From Eurosta solidaginis (Eukaryota > Arthropoda > Insecta > Diptera > Tephritidae): DNA of 64,000 bases. The stretch covers positions 170,832,083-170,896,082 of the forward strand of contig NC_090323.1 in NCBI RefSeq assembly GCF_040869045.1. The letters run 5' to 3'. Shown here piece by piece: positions 21,613 to 34,520 of the stretch. The notes beneath the pieces are model-generated. The model saw only the letters and a program-made list of their open reading frames with translations. It did not search any database and was not told where the DNA came from. Each line of letters begins with the position of its first letter. The stretch's first letter is position 1. A program made the translations under genes and the position numbers.

Positions 21613-23754
21613 TATGCATATTGGAACAATTTTCCATCATCCCTTGTCAAATTTGGCTTGCAGACAAACCGGTTTCGGCTTTGTGCTTCCTTCAGTGTCA
21701 TTTTTGATATTGTCTCCAAACCAAATTTGGAAGGACGGAAATTCGTTCCAATATACATCAGTTTTTGTGATTGGTTTGTGCACTTTCAACTTGAGAATTC
21801 CTGAAGTCTGTGTTTTAAATTATGAAAAAATAGAAGCTTAATTGACGAAACTTTTGACAAAAATTGCCGCTGTTCACTGCTGTATATTAGAAAAAGTAAT
21901 TGATTATCCCATTAATATTGAAATACTTCAGATAGCTGTTTAATTAAATAATTGAATTATAAAAACTAGCGTGATTTTTGTAACTTGAAAAAATAAATTA
22001 TACAACTTTTTAATGCAAACCATAAAGACAATTAACTTCGTTAAAAAACAAGAAAAAATTTAGCCACTGTTTATTATACGCAAATAAATGCCACTTTCGT
22101 CACTTATTCGCAATCATTATTCCCACCATTCTAAAATAACACTTAAAAGCTCAATAAATAGCAGATTAATTACAGGCAACAAACAACGGCTTCAACACCA
22201 TCCGAGATCACATCACAGCAAGACTCAGATCACAGCTAATGCAACGGCAGAGTAGTAGCCACTTTAACACCCCAGATTAGAATCAATGAAATCTTCTTTG
22301 AATAAAAAAAAACGATGCAGCTTGCACTGAGAGAACAAATAAAAATCTAAAAACAATAAAATCCGAAGTGCCACATATCATAGAAGGAGTTTGCGTCATG
22401 ATTCAAACCACAAAATGAAATTGAATGTGTTCAAGTGCACAAGTACTTAAGTATGTAGTGTGATCTGCACAGCAAGCACCACATAAGCAATGAGGAATAC
22501 ATAAACAAACTCTTATTGTTTCATGAGTACTTTCTGCAGTGAAATTTATAGTCAAGTTATATAAATTTAATAAAAAGGAAAATAAACAATCAAAAGTGCA
22601 AATCAAAATCAACAGCAGATCATGTGAGGAGAAGAAAAAGTGGTAGTAAACATGTAGTGGTACTCCTATTGAAGACACCTCCGAGACGACCCTTGCTTTC
22701 AGTTTGCAATTACATTCTACGAATTCTACTTAATGTTGCAGCAGCAGATCTCCGCAGTAACATAACAGACGGCAGAGATCATCGTATCGATCAACAACTT
22801 CAGCACAAACTGAGGCAAGTTAACTGAGTTGTTGTTTGGTTAAGAGAAGTTGGAAAAAGGCTGTAAAGTGGATGAACAGGTTTTAAATTTTACAATTCCG
22901 ACATTCTGTGCCACAAGTTGTTGCACGTTTGTATGTTTGTGCTTTTGTGTGTAGAACTTAATGGGGATTATATTTAACATTACTCGCATAATATTACGAT
23001 TGGATTACATAAGATATGGTAAGCTGATGATCTCATAAAACGGAAAAACACGTAATTTGTAATGCGAGTGATTGAATGGGCTTTGAGGTTATGATAAAAT
23101 TTCTGATTGCTATAAAGGCACATAAATGAGGAATAATATTAAAATTATTCATTTTGGCAATCAATTTTTACTGATTTTTGCTTTGGTTGGTTGAAGACGG
23201 CTTGATCTATGAGGTATTCCTGCTTTCTACAGGGGAGGGAGAGGGCCCACACAAAGTTGGGGAATATAGGTGAAGGGAAACATGACCTCGCTTGATATTT
23301 ATACATTCCTGCAGAAAGTAATCGTTAGGAAGGGTAGCTCTTTTTTTTTCTAGCCATTTGGTTAAGAATCAATAACTAGTAAGTATAAAAATAGTCCGAG
23401 GTTAGGCAGACATCAAATCTGTATACATAATCTAGAGATTCAATACCTTAAAAGTTCAACTGAGCACTTGTCTCTCTCTTTATGTGAAGAGAGGTTGGTT
23501 GACCAACTGTTCCGAGGGTCACCAGTCCGAAAGGAGGCGGTAATAAGCAACTGCATTTCAAATTCAGTTCGTGTTTGCTCACTCTTGGGAAATGATCTGC
23601 ATAACACTGCCCAAGTATCTCGTTATGTCTTGACCCTGATAACTCAAAAATGGCTCATTGCAATGGAAATCGAGGTCAGACATACGTCGACATTCAGTCG
23701 TTTGTATTGGAAGTGAAACAAGCCGATTACTGACCGAGAAGCTTTTGTATTTAC
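21613..23754. other. Unassigned, possibly single-copy sequence
   Basis: No transposon signature recognised. The stretch 22,150-22,900 is less AT-rich and has CAACAAC- and CAGCAG-like words as in insect untranslated exons, but no open frame with a recognisable domain. A T-rich run lies at 23,341-23,350. An 82-codon frame at 23,468-23,716 has no motif and may belong to the adjacent LINE remnant. Confidence 0.4.
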
Positions 23755-23890
23755 TTTAAGCATCACATCTACACGTATAGCATCACATCCACAGCATTCT
23801 CATTTGCGGCGACTTCTATCCGGATGACGCTGCAGTAGTCGGCCGCCCTAAAATTGTTGAGTTTACCCTGTTAAAGTATTCAAATCTGAT
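23755..23890 (-). pseudogene. LINE RNase H fragment
   Basis: The minus strand reads RAADYCSVIRIEVAANENAVDVM (23 residues; core DYCSVIRIEVAA), the same RNase H signature as at 61.4 kb (PDHCSVFQAEVAA), with the catalytic Glu kept. Only this motif is recognisable; the limits are uncertain and the flanks may be further decayed LINE. Confidence 0.6.
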
Positions 23891-24099
23891 TTGTCTCATT
23901 GTGATACAGCTTACATGAGAGAGTTTATACTCCCCTTTTTCAGAAAGTGATGCTGAAATGCCGTCTAATTAATGAATTATTTGTCATACTTTAACTTAAC
24001 TGATCGTGCTCTTGTGATCGTGGCCTCTCTGTAGCTAGTAGGATTAAAGACTGGTTAGAACAAGTTTTGATCATTAGGTCGTATGGGCGCTTTTTAAAA

Positions 24100-25283
24100 T
24101 TCCCATTAGGTAGTTCGAATTTGGCAGCGAATTATAAGGCAAGTTTCGTGCATTTGGAAGGTTGAGGATTTGCACTGTCGTAAGTTAAATCGAATATTGA
24201 GATGTTCTTTCGTGAATGAGAACTCGCTCACGAATTTTAGGGGCAATTCGCCCCCAAGCCTGACGGTGAACATTGGATAGAAATTTTAAAGCCAATTTCC
24301 AGGCGAAATTCGTTGTCGTATTCGTTGTCAAATTGTCTGGCGAGTTTCGGAACAAGCTTCCAAGGAAATTTTGAAGCACATTTACTGGCGAATTTCAATC
24401 TGAATTTGTTTTTCTGCAAAATCTAAAAATTATTTATATTCGTAATTCGCTGGCTGATTTTATAGACATTCCGAGGATAGAACTTAATATGAGCTTTCGG
24501 AAAGTTTCAGGCAAACGAGACAAATAGTGAAGAAAACTCACAAAAACTTTTCAAGAGAACTTCGAAGTTTCCTGGAAGAAAGAATTAAATATCGAAAATT
24601 ACGGGCAAAATTTAAGGCAAGATTTTAGACGATACCGTGAAACTTTGCGTCGTAGTATCTTCCTTTGAATAAAAATGGGAAATACGTCATAACGTTTGAA
24701 TATGTAACTAAATCACTCCAGAATGGTGGGGTTTATTTGGACAAAACTTGACACACAGATAGCCAAGGAAGGGGACGGCAGGCTTTCTGGGGGAAAGTTA
24801 CTTTTACGTTCTTTTTTTTACCATTTTTGTGACTCTATCATGACGTAATAGCTGGGAAATCGCCCATATGTCTAGTAACTTAAAAGGATCTAATGGATAT
24901 ATTTTTTCTGAGGGGAGGTCAAAGGCACCCGAAAGATAACCAAAAATGTTTGTTAGTTGTTATTACTCTATGAATGTTGACTTTTATCAATGACATTTTT
25001 CATATAAGCAATATCCCATAGGGAGCTTGAGGCTTTAGCAATTCTGTAAAGTGAGCATTTGCACGCTTCTCGAATATTTCGAGTTAATTTCGGAACATGC
25101 CTAGCGATCACTTCCGGATACTATCAGGACCGCTCGAGATCGTTTCGTGTCAGGGAAACCTACACGCCTAGTTCGCGGTTGTTTTTGGGGATAATTTCTT
25201 GAAACGTATCATGAGTGCATGTCTACTCCGTGGCTGTTTTCAAAGTCGTGTTGGTAGTATGTTGGGACAGTTTCGGAATTGTG
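24100..25283. repeat. Degenerate TTTCGGAA-rich tract 1
   Basis: Loose, irregular recurrence of GAATTTCG, AGTTTCGGAACA, GTTTCAGG and GAAACTT words; clearest at 24,280-24,620 and 25,050-25,283. The same style resumes after copy E (26,362-26,410, GGGATTGTTTCGG). No open frame of note. Confidence 0.5.
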
Positions 25284-26361
25284 TCACACAGAGTATATTA
25301 ACTTTCGTAAGATAACGCTTGGTTGTACATGCATAAAGGAATTGAGATAGATATAGACATCCTTATATCAAATCATCAGTATCGAAAAAAAAAAATTTGA
25401 TTAAGCCATGTCCGTTCGTCTGTCCGGCTGTTAACAAGATAACTTGAGCAAATATTGAGATATCTTCAGTAAATTTGGAACTCGGCCGTATCTGGACCCA
25501 GAATAGATTTTTATTGAAAATGAGTGAAATGGGATGATAACCACGCCCGCTTTTTATATATATAAAATTTTGGAAAACAAAAAACCTGATTATTTAGTAA
25601 ATAATACACCTAGAATGATGAATTTTAATGTGTGAGCTGATATTGATACTATTGATAAAAATTTGAAAACATTTTTGAAAATGGTCCTAGCACCGCCCAA
25701 TTCTGATAAAATCAATTTTACAAATATTATTAATCATAAATCAAAACCCGTTAAACCTATCATAACGAAATTCGGCAGATGGCTGGCCTTTTTTGCTTCG
25801 AAGAACAATTACTGAAAACGGTTAAAGACCACGCCCACTATTATATAAAAGGTCGTGGACGAATATAATTAGCTATATATATGCAAAAAAGAGTTTCATA
25901 TTAATTATATTTCTTTTCCCGAGTGGAATTATAACAAAAAATAGGGAAAACTTCAAATTTTTGAAAATGGCATGGCACCGCCCCTTTTCTGACTGAGCAA
26001 TTTTCTATGCTTAGGGAGCCATAACTCGAAGAAAAATTATCGGATCATGAAAATATTGGGTACACATATTTTCCTTATAGCAGGATATAAAAAAAGTGGA
26101 CGGGATCGGTTAAATAATACGCCCACTTTTATATAAAAGAAGAGGGTCGTAGGCTAGAACAATAAGCTATATCTTAGCGAAAAATAGTATTTAATCAATG
26201 GTATTCCACTCACCAAGTTTTATTGTAAGAGAAAGACATTTTTTTTAAATAGACGGTGCCACGAGTTATGTAGTAAAGTAATTTATATGAAATGAACTGT
26301 ACAACTGAAGCTCCGGGTGAGTAAATAATGTTCGGTTGACCCGAACTTAGACACTTACTTG
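25284..26361 (+). mobile_element. Family-1 repeat, copy E (5' end trimmed)
   Basis: Begins within CACACAGAGTATATTAACTT, lacking the usual ATACTCAG start, and ends TGTTCGGTTGACCCGAACTTAG then ACACTTACTTG. It carries ACCACGCCC words and AAGACCACGCCCACT, but no 130-bp array. It appears inserted in the TTTCGGAA-rich tract. Confidence 0.72.
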
Positions 26362-27200
26362 ATTTTTAGATCATTTTGGGATTGTTTCGGTACTCAGGGA
26401 TGTTTTCGCTTCATTTCTTATTGTATAACAATACATAAGCTCTTTAATGTATGTATTTAAATGTGCGGGTGGTTCCTGCTGACCGTTAGCTTTCAATTTT
26501 TTTTACTTGCACATATGAAAACATCGTGTTCTAGCCATTAATCTTCGTCATGAATCGAAAGCAGCCGCACACAAACCAGAAAAGTCGTTACAAATACAAA
26601 AAAAAAAAGCTGCCGAAAAACATTAAACCCACGGCAGCAAGGAACATTTTTAAGAAACGTTTTTATTTACTACAATAACATTTTTTAGGTAGATAAGCAA
26701 CGCTCTCATGCAAAGTAATAAAAATGCAAAATGTACGTTTTTTCTTAAGTTGTTATGCAATTTTATTTGCGAACAAATTACATGTTTTGATTTTATTCTT
26801 AAAAGTATAAGAACGACTGTCATACATACTGTCAAGGAGGTACATTTTAAATGTTTGTAAATTTGTATTTTTTAAGTACTACAAAATACTAAAAACAATT
26901 TTATCTCAGGTTTTTTTTTTTTTTTTTTGCATGGAGATTCATGCTAGTAAAGTCTACACGTTTTTGTCATAATTTTTTATGCGCTTTTGTACTCCTCAAA
27001 TGTAGTTTGATTTTTATTTTCCAAATTTTACTATTTTTAATGTATTTGTTATTTGTTATTCGTTTTTTGTTCTTTGTTTTCGAATTAGATGCCGATTTAA
27101 AATTGCTACATTGTCAATAATCGTGATACTTTTATCATAAGTATTCAATGTTATGATAATAATATAATTTTTATTGGCTATAAAGATGCACAAGATATAA
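26362..27200. other. Unassigned AT-rich sequence
   Basis: Contains a poly-T run at about 26,911-26,929 and an A run near 26,600. No gene or repeat recognised beyond the first 50 bases of TTTCGG-like sequence. Confidence 0.5.
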
Positions 27201-28468
27201 ATTTTCGCTATCAAAATTTGGATAGAAGAAATGTGCGTCTTTCGCAGATCTTAGTTAATTTCGGAACTTTTCAGGATAATCGTCAGATTATTCTAAAATG
27301 TTTTAGTGATAATTTCGTGAATATTTGGGAGCTATCCTTGGGGTTTTTTCAGGACTCTTTCAGGATTGTTTCGATGTTTCAGCACAATTCCAGAACACTA
27401 TCGGGATCAAAATGACACTATTAAGAAGTTATTTCGATAACTTCGAGACTATTTTGTAATAATTTCGTGATTTCGTTCGGAATTTGCAAATGTCTTCGGT
27501 ATTATTTAAGCACTTCGGGATTTTCTTCAGGGTTACTTCTCGCGATTTTGTCCCAAATAATTTCGGGTCTATATCGAAACATTTTTAGGGGATATTTTCG
27601 GAACTGTTTTCGAAAACATTTGGAGACTATTTCGTGACCATTTCCAAATCATCATGGGAATGACTTCTGATCATTCCTTGATATTTTCCGGGCTATATTT
27701 TTATCACTTTGGGACAGTTTAGTGTTTGTTTTGGAACAATCTTGGAACCTGTTAGAAATATTTATTATTCAAGAATTGTTTTGGAACCACCTTGGAGTTG
27801 TTTTCGGTTCTATCTTTGAACTCATTCGAGATGTCTTTGAATTATTTCGGAACCATTTTGAGGTTCGTTTTGGGATTACTTCAGGAGCGATTTGGGCCGT
27901 TTCGGTGTTGTTTTCGGGAGTATTTTGTACAGCTTTGGAAGTGCCTTTAGAATCTTTTCGAAATTTCTACTAGATGGTTTGGAGAATTATTGCGAGGCTG
28001 CTGGAAGATAATTTCAGAACTATTTAGAAACTCATTCGATAATTATCATTTCGAGGTGTTTTGGAATCCCTGTGAAACTTTTTAAAGATAGTTTTAGACA
28101 AGTTTCGAATTAATTGGGGATCGTTCAGCATTGTTTTATGGATCATTATAAATTCGGTACACTAGTTTAGAACAATTTGGAACTGTTTTAAAATGTTTCA
28201 ATATCAATATCCTGTTCCGAAACTATATCCGACTCATTTTGTGATAATATGCAAAACATTTCGGGATTGCTTTTGATATTTTTCAGTCACTGTTTATGGT
28301 TCATTTCGACGTTCTTTCAAAATTGCTTTTGGTACAGTTTCGGTTGTTCCAAGTATAATATCTGAAATGTTTCGGAAACGTTTCTTAATTGTTTGTAAAA
28401 CTTTCTCGAGTATTCGATTTTTTTCGAAAACTTTTTTGAGGTTGTTTAAACTCATAAAAGTTTTTTCT
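27201..28468. repeat. Degenerate TTTCGGAA-rich tract 2
   Basis: About 1.3 kb of irregular words such as TTTCGGAACTGTTTTCG, ATTTCGGAACCATTTTGAGG and TTTCGGGATTGCTTTTGAT, roughly every 20-30 bases, all in one strand sense. The 83-codon frame at 27,722-27,973 is rich in Phe, Leu, Glu and Val because of the words, and I do not regard it as a gene. Confidence 0.65.
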
Positions 28469-28476
28469 TAAAATAA

Positions 28477-28814
28477 ATAAATAAATTTAAGGCGCGATAA
28501 CCTCCGAAGATATTTTAGGTCGAGCTTCTCTTCTAAATTGCGTCGTGCTCCTTCCTACAAATTGGCAGGACGGGACCTACTATTTTTATGCTGAATCCGA
28601 ACGGCATCTGCAGGTCAGATCACTGAGAGCTTTTCATGGCAGAAATACACTCGGAGTGCTTGCCAAACACTGCCGAGGGCAACCCCGCTTAGAAAAATTG
28701 TCTTCTAATTGAAAAACTTCTTTCTAAAATTTGATATTGCTTTGCGCGGGGGTGAACCCATGATCTTCGGTGTGGTAGGGGAAGCACGCTACCATTAAAC
28801 CACGACGACCGCCG
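28477..28814 (-). mobile_element. tRNA-derived SINE, copy S3
   Basis: Reverse orientation. On the plus strand it starts at the tail (AAATAAATAAATTTAAGGCG), then GGTTATCGCGCC in reverse, GAACGGCATCTGCAGG, CTGAGAGCTTTTCATGGC, and ends at the reverse of the tRNA-like head. A weak 8-bp direct repeat TAAAATAA flanks it (28,469-28,476 and 28,815-28,822). Confidence 0.85.
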
Positions 28815-28822
28815 TAAAATAA

Positions 28823-29949
28823 TAGCAGAATTTAACTGACGAAACTTGCAGCTGCCAGTTCTAATGGCTGCTTTATACTGAAGCCCATTCAACTTTGCCT
28901 TCTTTCTCTTTCAACTAATCACCACAGAATTACTTCATTTGTTGTGTCTATGCCTTCCTGCACCAGGAAGTAACAAATATCAACTAGACACACGATGGTG
29001 ATTCAAAACTTTGTTTATTTATTTTTTCTTCTGGCCTTTAGCACTTTTTTGCTTTCTTCATTTCAATTAATGATCAGCTGTGAACTTCACTGAAAATTGA
29101 TTTTCATTCCATTCCTTTTTTTATGTCTCTTGGTTTGTTCATTTTCTTTACGGCTTTCATTCCACACGTTGTGTCAGTATCGACGTGTATCGAGTTTTCT
29201 CAATCATAGAACGAGTTCTGTTTTATTTGGCATAAATTTGCAATCCAAGAACTCTAACCCATATGTCTGTGGGAATAAATTTACGTATGTGAATGCGTAC
29301 ATATATGCAACATATTTATAAGCTTTGCTTGCACGTCTGACAGTGAGAGGTCGTTACAAAGTGGCTTTGTTGATTTTGATGATGCAGTTATGGCTGTTGA
29401 GGTTCAATCACTTTTTCTCAGAATGTTGTGGTGTATGCAGGTAGATGTTCTAGAGAGAACGCGTATACGCATTGAAGACCTATATGCTATACGCGTTTTA
29501 TGTACTTTTGTATTTAAGTAAGTATTTTTAAGAAGAGTTTTCTCATAATTGTTAGAGTTGAACCCACTGAGAGATGCGTTTTGCAATATATCCTCAACTA
29601 TGAAAGTCTGTAGGAAAAATTAGACCGACTGCTTGACGACTTTCTCCGCCTAAATATTTGAAAGAATATACACTCTCGTTCTAATATATAACATTGCTTC
29701 ATTTCAAAGTACATTTGCGTTATGCTAAAATAAAAAGTTCCAATCACTAATTTTCTTTAAATTAATGAAATCGTAAACTAAACTAGACATACCGCCCGAT
29801 AAACCGAATAAAAAAGACCAGAAAGAACGTATAAAGGAATGAGTGATGCACATTTTTGTTAAGGTGACATTCTATTAAAAATAAACTCATGCTAGCAAGG
29901 AAATTGTATAGTAAAAAATAGAAAATCAGAAAGTCACTTCAATTGAAAA
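28823..29949. other. Unassigned sequence
   Basis: No domain, RNA gene or known repeat recognised; short frames only (up to 74 codons). Confidence 0.5.
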
Positions 29950-30274
29950 CAACTAAGGAAGGCTAAGTTCGGGTGTAACCGAACGTTACATACTATACTC
30001 AGCTGCCAAATTACAGTTTGCAAAACTTTTAAATTACCTTCTTTTAAAAGTTTGCGGTGCTACGCCCATTGTCCAAAATTTTACTAATTTTCTATTCACT
30101 AGCATAAAGTCAACCCACCTACCAAGTTTCATCGCTTTATCCGTCTTTGGTAATGAATTATGGCACTGGTATAGAAGTCTGTATGTATCTCGATTAGTTT
30201 ATGCCGTTACCGGGTACCGTTATGCGAACACAATTAATATACTAAGTATGTGAGCTCTGCTCAGCTGAGTATAA
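29950..30274 (-). mobile_element. Family-1 repeat, copy F (short, internally deleted)
   Basis: Both ends are present: CTAAGTTCGGGTGTAACCG with CATACTATACTCAGCTG on the left and GAGCTCTGCTCAGCTGAGTA on the right. Only about 325 bp remain; the middle is missing between the GGTAATGAATTATGGCAC word and the right end. Confidence 0.8.
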
Positions 30275-31171
30275 AAAACTTTGACTCACACAAATGAAGT
30301 TAACCAGCAACAAAAGTCATTTGTCAAACAAGTGCAAACAGGAAGAGTTTGGCCATAAGCAACATTGCTGGTGGGCTATTTGAACCTTCGTCCTCATGCA
30401 AAAGCTACGTACATATTTAGCAAAGCTGGACGTAACATCCAACATAAAAAAGTTAGTATGAAATGTTTAATTGTATGGCAACTTCAACTCTTTTATGGTT
30501 TATGTTCTCAAGTTCAATGGCATGGAAGGATTTTTACGAGCAAAAACTTAACTGGCTGTAATTTCGTGTTGTAAAATATCATGCACCTTTGTAACTTCTA
30601 CATATATATATACCACATAATTACAGCAGGGAACAAGAAAATAGCAGAGAAAATTTTATTCAAATTTCGTCAATTAGTTCTTTTTTCATCTTTTATAGTT
30701 TAAGAAAAACATCGCAACTAAAACGACCAACTCAAAAAAGTTTTCGAAAAAATTCGAAAATATTTTCAAAAATTTCGAAGTTCATAATTTCTTCCATTCT
30801 ATGGAGAAGAAAATATTAAACATCGAAACAAAAAATTGTCAAAAATCACTGCAAGTTTTGGCAAGCCTGTAACTTGCGCTTTACTACACTAAAACTGCTT
30901 GAGCTACAAAACTGCACGCTCAAAAAAATTAAGGCAACTTACAATAAAAGCTCGAAATTTTCATAAAATTTGTTTCGAATTTTTTTAAAAGGGTTTTATT
31001 GCATAGTTTCAGCTACAAAATTTATAGAAGTTTTTTTTATATGATCGAAAAAAAAAATATTAAAAATAGTCGAATTTTCAAAAAAATTGCCACTGCTATT
31101 TTCGCATTCGCTGCTGAATACATACCACATATATATACATATGTACATCCAGCTTTGTAGTTAAAACAGAA
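30275..31171. other. Unassigned AT-rich sequence
   Basis: No gene or RNA recognised. 30,740-31,080 is rich in TTCGAAAA and AATTTTTC words. Confidence 0.5.
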
Positions 31172-31186
31172 TATGTGATTAATGTT

Positions 31187-31547
31187 GACGGCCACCGTGG
31201 TGTGATGGTAGCGTGCTCCGCCTATCACACCGTATGCCCTGGGTTCAACTCCCGAGCAACGCAACATCAAAATTTTAGAAATAAGATTTTTCAATTAGAA
31301 GAAAATTTTTCTAAGCGGGGTCGTCCCTCGGCAGTGTCTGGCAAGCGCTCCGATTGTATTTCTGCCATGAAAAGCTCTCAGTGAAAACTCGTCTGCCTTG
31401 CAGATGCCGTTCGGAGTCGGCATAAAACATGTAGATCCCGTCCGGCCAATTTGTAGGGAAAAATCAAGAGGAGTACGACGCAAATTGGAAGAGAAGCTCG
31501 GCCTTAGATCTCTTCGGAGGTTATCGCGCCTTACATTTATTTTTATT
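31187..31547 (+). mobile_element. tRNA-derived SINE, copy S4 (best preserved)
   Basis: The head reads GACGGCCACCGTGGTGTGAT then GGTAGCGTGCTCC (A box region) and GGTTCAACTCC (perfect B box, GGTTCNANTCC). The body includes AGCGGGGTCGTCCCTCGGCA and CTTGCAGATGCCGTTCGGAG, ending CGCGCCTTACATTTATTTTT. It is flanked by the 15-bp direct repeat TATGTGATTAATGTT at 31,172-31,186 and 31,548-31,562. Confidence 0.92.
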
Positions 31548-31562
31548 TATGTGATTAATGTT

Positions 31563-32460
31563 ATGGTAAATGCTTGATTTGCACTGAAAGTTGTTAGCTC
31601 CTTAGGCTTTCACATTTAAAACTTCCCAAGCAGTTTATCTTAGCTGGGTTTTTCGTCATAAAAGGTCCCTTTTAAGTTATTTTTGACTGGAATTGATATA
31701 GTTTTCGGAAGAAGAAAAGGAAAATCGAACCGTGAACAGAATGTATTCGAAAAGATTGGTCTCTGGTTCACTTCCCGGAAAGAAACTGTAAGGAATACTC
31801 CCCGGGACGCTGTGAAGGTATCCTGCAATTTTGAATAAAATCGGCGCAGTGGTTTCGAAGGCCATAAGCTGCATGCAAACATACATATATATACCCTTCC
31901 TTAAAAATATACATATGTAGACAGATTAAATCTCCTTAGTACACAAATATAAGCAAGTATGTACGTATGTACATACATCCAAAAAATTAAATTTTTAACT
32001 AAAGATTATATTTCAAGAGACGTAAGCATTCTGCATCATTAACAACGCATAAATATACATCTATATCAAGCTAATATGAAATGAACGTGCTTACATACAT
32101 ATATATGTACATCCATGCATATGTATATATCTATAAATGCGCACCTGAAGTTAACTAATGCTAGCGAATGCAGACTTTTTGTCGAATACATACATACATC
32201 CTTATGTACATACATCCCATTCAAAGCAAGTTTGCTCGTTCAATTCACAGCGAACATACACACAAACCGTATTTTCAACCTGTGACTTTTGTGTTAAATT
32301 TTATAATATTTCAGTCTTGTCATTTTCTCCTAGTACGCCTAAAGAAGAAAAACTTCAAAAATAAGTTCATATAAAAAACTCGATTTAGTATTTGGAGTAT
32401 CTTATTTCAAAGTTATTCAATTAAATTAAAAAAAATAATAATTAAAAAAAAGTTTTTTAA
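31563..32460. other. Unassigned AT-rich sequence with microsatellites
   Basis: CATACATATATATGTACATC-like runs at 31,880-32,240. Overlapping short frames have no motif. Nothing else recognised. Confidence 0.5.
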
Positions 32461-32549
32461 GTTAAACGGTTTTATTGAAAACAATACTTACATGAAATAA
32501 TAATAATACTAAAAGCTAGAAAAAAATTTGGTAGGTCCTAGGTACTAGA

Positions 32550-34520
32550 ATTTTACGCCGGTCACTTAATCGGCGGCTGCGGCCGATATTATCCACAACT
32601 TATGAATATGGAAACATACTGCTGACGTCAATGGTATTTTTGACGATCTGGAGCTATAGCATTAACTTGCGGATGAGTATCTGGGAGTCTTGTAAAGCGA
32701 AAATTAAAAAAAAATTATATTTAGAAAGGTTTTGTTTATATGTATTTAACCGTGTCGACGTTTCGGCCATTTCGGAAAGATCAGTGGTTTTGGCCTCAAA
32801 ATCTCGTGGATCGCTCAAAAAATTTCGGGAGCTATACTAGCGGAGAGAGGGAGAAATACCTAAAATGGCCACACTTTTTTAGCGTAGTTTCACCGAAGGA
32901 GATATTCTGGGCTAACTCTAATACCCGACGTCGCCACGATTTCTTTAAATCATTCATGGCTACATGCTGGTCACGCACAAAGGTGATTTACGGTTGCTAT
33001 CAATTATCTACTAATAGTCATGACTCTCGTGGCACAGTTTTAACGATTAGCATCAATGCTGGCTTATTGTTAATCGTGCCAAAGGGTGCCTTCAGTTTTT
33101 TCGGCTGTTTTTAAGAGCTACAATTCACGACGTGCGAACAGTAGTAATCCCGACCACCAGTCGCTACCACGCACCCTAGCTCTTATAACATATGCCATCA
33201 CAGAAGCCATAGGACTGCGACTTCGAACTCATACCTTCGTCGACGTCACTTTCCTAAAAGCTCTAGGTGTAACTTCGAAGACATTCTGACGGATGTTTTT
33301 GTTGCGCTATGCTTCCGAGTTACACATCTTGAAACGTCAGGGAGTAACTATTCGGTCAAGAATTCCGCCCTTGAAATCATAAGCAGTCTAAGTGGATATC
33401 ATGACGTAACTCACGGGTGAAAATCGTATAATCCTTGGCGCGTCTATATAATTTAAACTTTACAAGGACCGTGGATAAAAGTTTAGAAATGTAGACCAAA
33501 ATTTGCAGAAGTTTGTGTTCGATACATTGACCTCAATAGTCTTCGTTTTCGGCCTTATGATATAAGAGCTCATTATGTATGACCGCCTTCAGTTTTCAGA
33601 CAAGTTCGATTCCCCTACGTTAGGGTAGTAGAACAACCGGTAATTTGGTCACCTGTCTTGAGAAAGCTTTCAGTGTTCTTGCGAAGGACAAAGCCTAAAC
33701 TGATTAAAAAATGTGCCTACGTATTCGTAGGTCGTATTTAAACATGTTTGCTAGGCTATATCCAATGTTATTCACTCCAAGGGACTATTTGGGGATAGGG
33801 CCGCCAACTTTAGGAAATGTCAAACCGGGATACTTGGGTGTTGAATGATGAAGTGTGAAAATCAAAATTAAGATTTCAGACGATATTTTATAGTTAAGCA
33901 AACAAATTGATTTTTCAAACCCATCTCATACGTGTTGAAGATATATGCAATTTAAGGGTGAGCTGAGAATCATTTCAAAGGAGAATTAAACCACCACTGG
34001 AGCCTACTAAAGGATTTTGCATCACTGATTTCGCTTATTCTTTCAGCCAATCGGGATATAAAATTCGGCACCATTTTCGCGTAAATTGCTTTTTTAACAA
34101 CTTCAGGACAATTTGAAAATATGTTCGACTTGGGACATTTTATTTAAAATCATTGTACTCTATTAATTTTTTAAAAAAATTATGCGAAGTGAGCATTTAA
34201 ATTTATTATATAACTTTTCTTTAAGTGTTTTGTTTTAATAACTTGGTGAATTCGAAGATACAAAATCCGTGTTAAGCTGGCATTGAAATCGCATGTTTTC
34301 TCAAATAACTTTTGAACCGTTAAAAGTTGTTAACTTCCGCAATTGGATTTTTATAACTGACAGTGATGCGCATCCCTTGATACCCCTTTCGACCATATCG
34401 GACCAATTTTCGAGATGAACAATAAATGGCCTAGACAGTCTTAAAAGAGTTGAAAATATAGTAATGCGCCGAACGCCGCCGCCGCCGCCGCCGCGTCTGT
34501 ATTTTTGACATTCGGCGGCG
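32550..34520. other. Unmatched interior of foldback copy 2
   Basis: Starts CGCCGGTCACTTAATCGGCG and ends in a GC hairpin (34,474-34,530: GCCGCCGCCGCCG against CGGCGGCGGCG). Open frames are short: 32,740-33,114 (124 codons) and 33,086-33,289 overlap in different frames and carry no domain I recognise. It could be captured genomic sequence, a decayed gene, or another insertion. Confidence 0.5.

Noticed and set aside
22150..22900. 5' untranslated exon of a host gene
   Set aside because: Composition is suggestive, but there is no supporting open frame, convincing splice pair or conserved motif.
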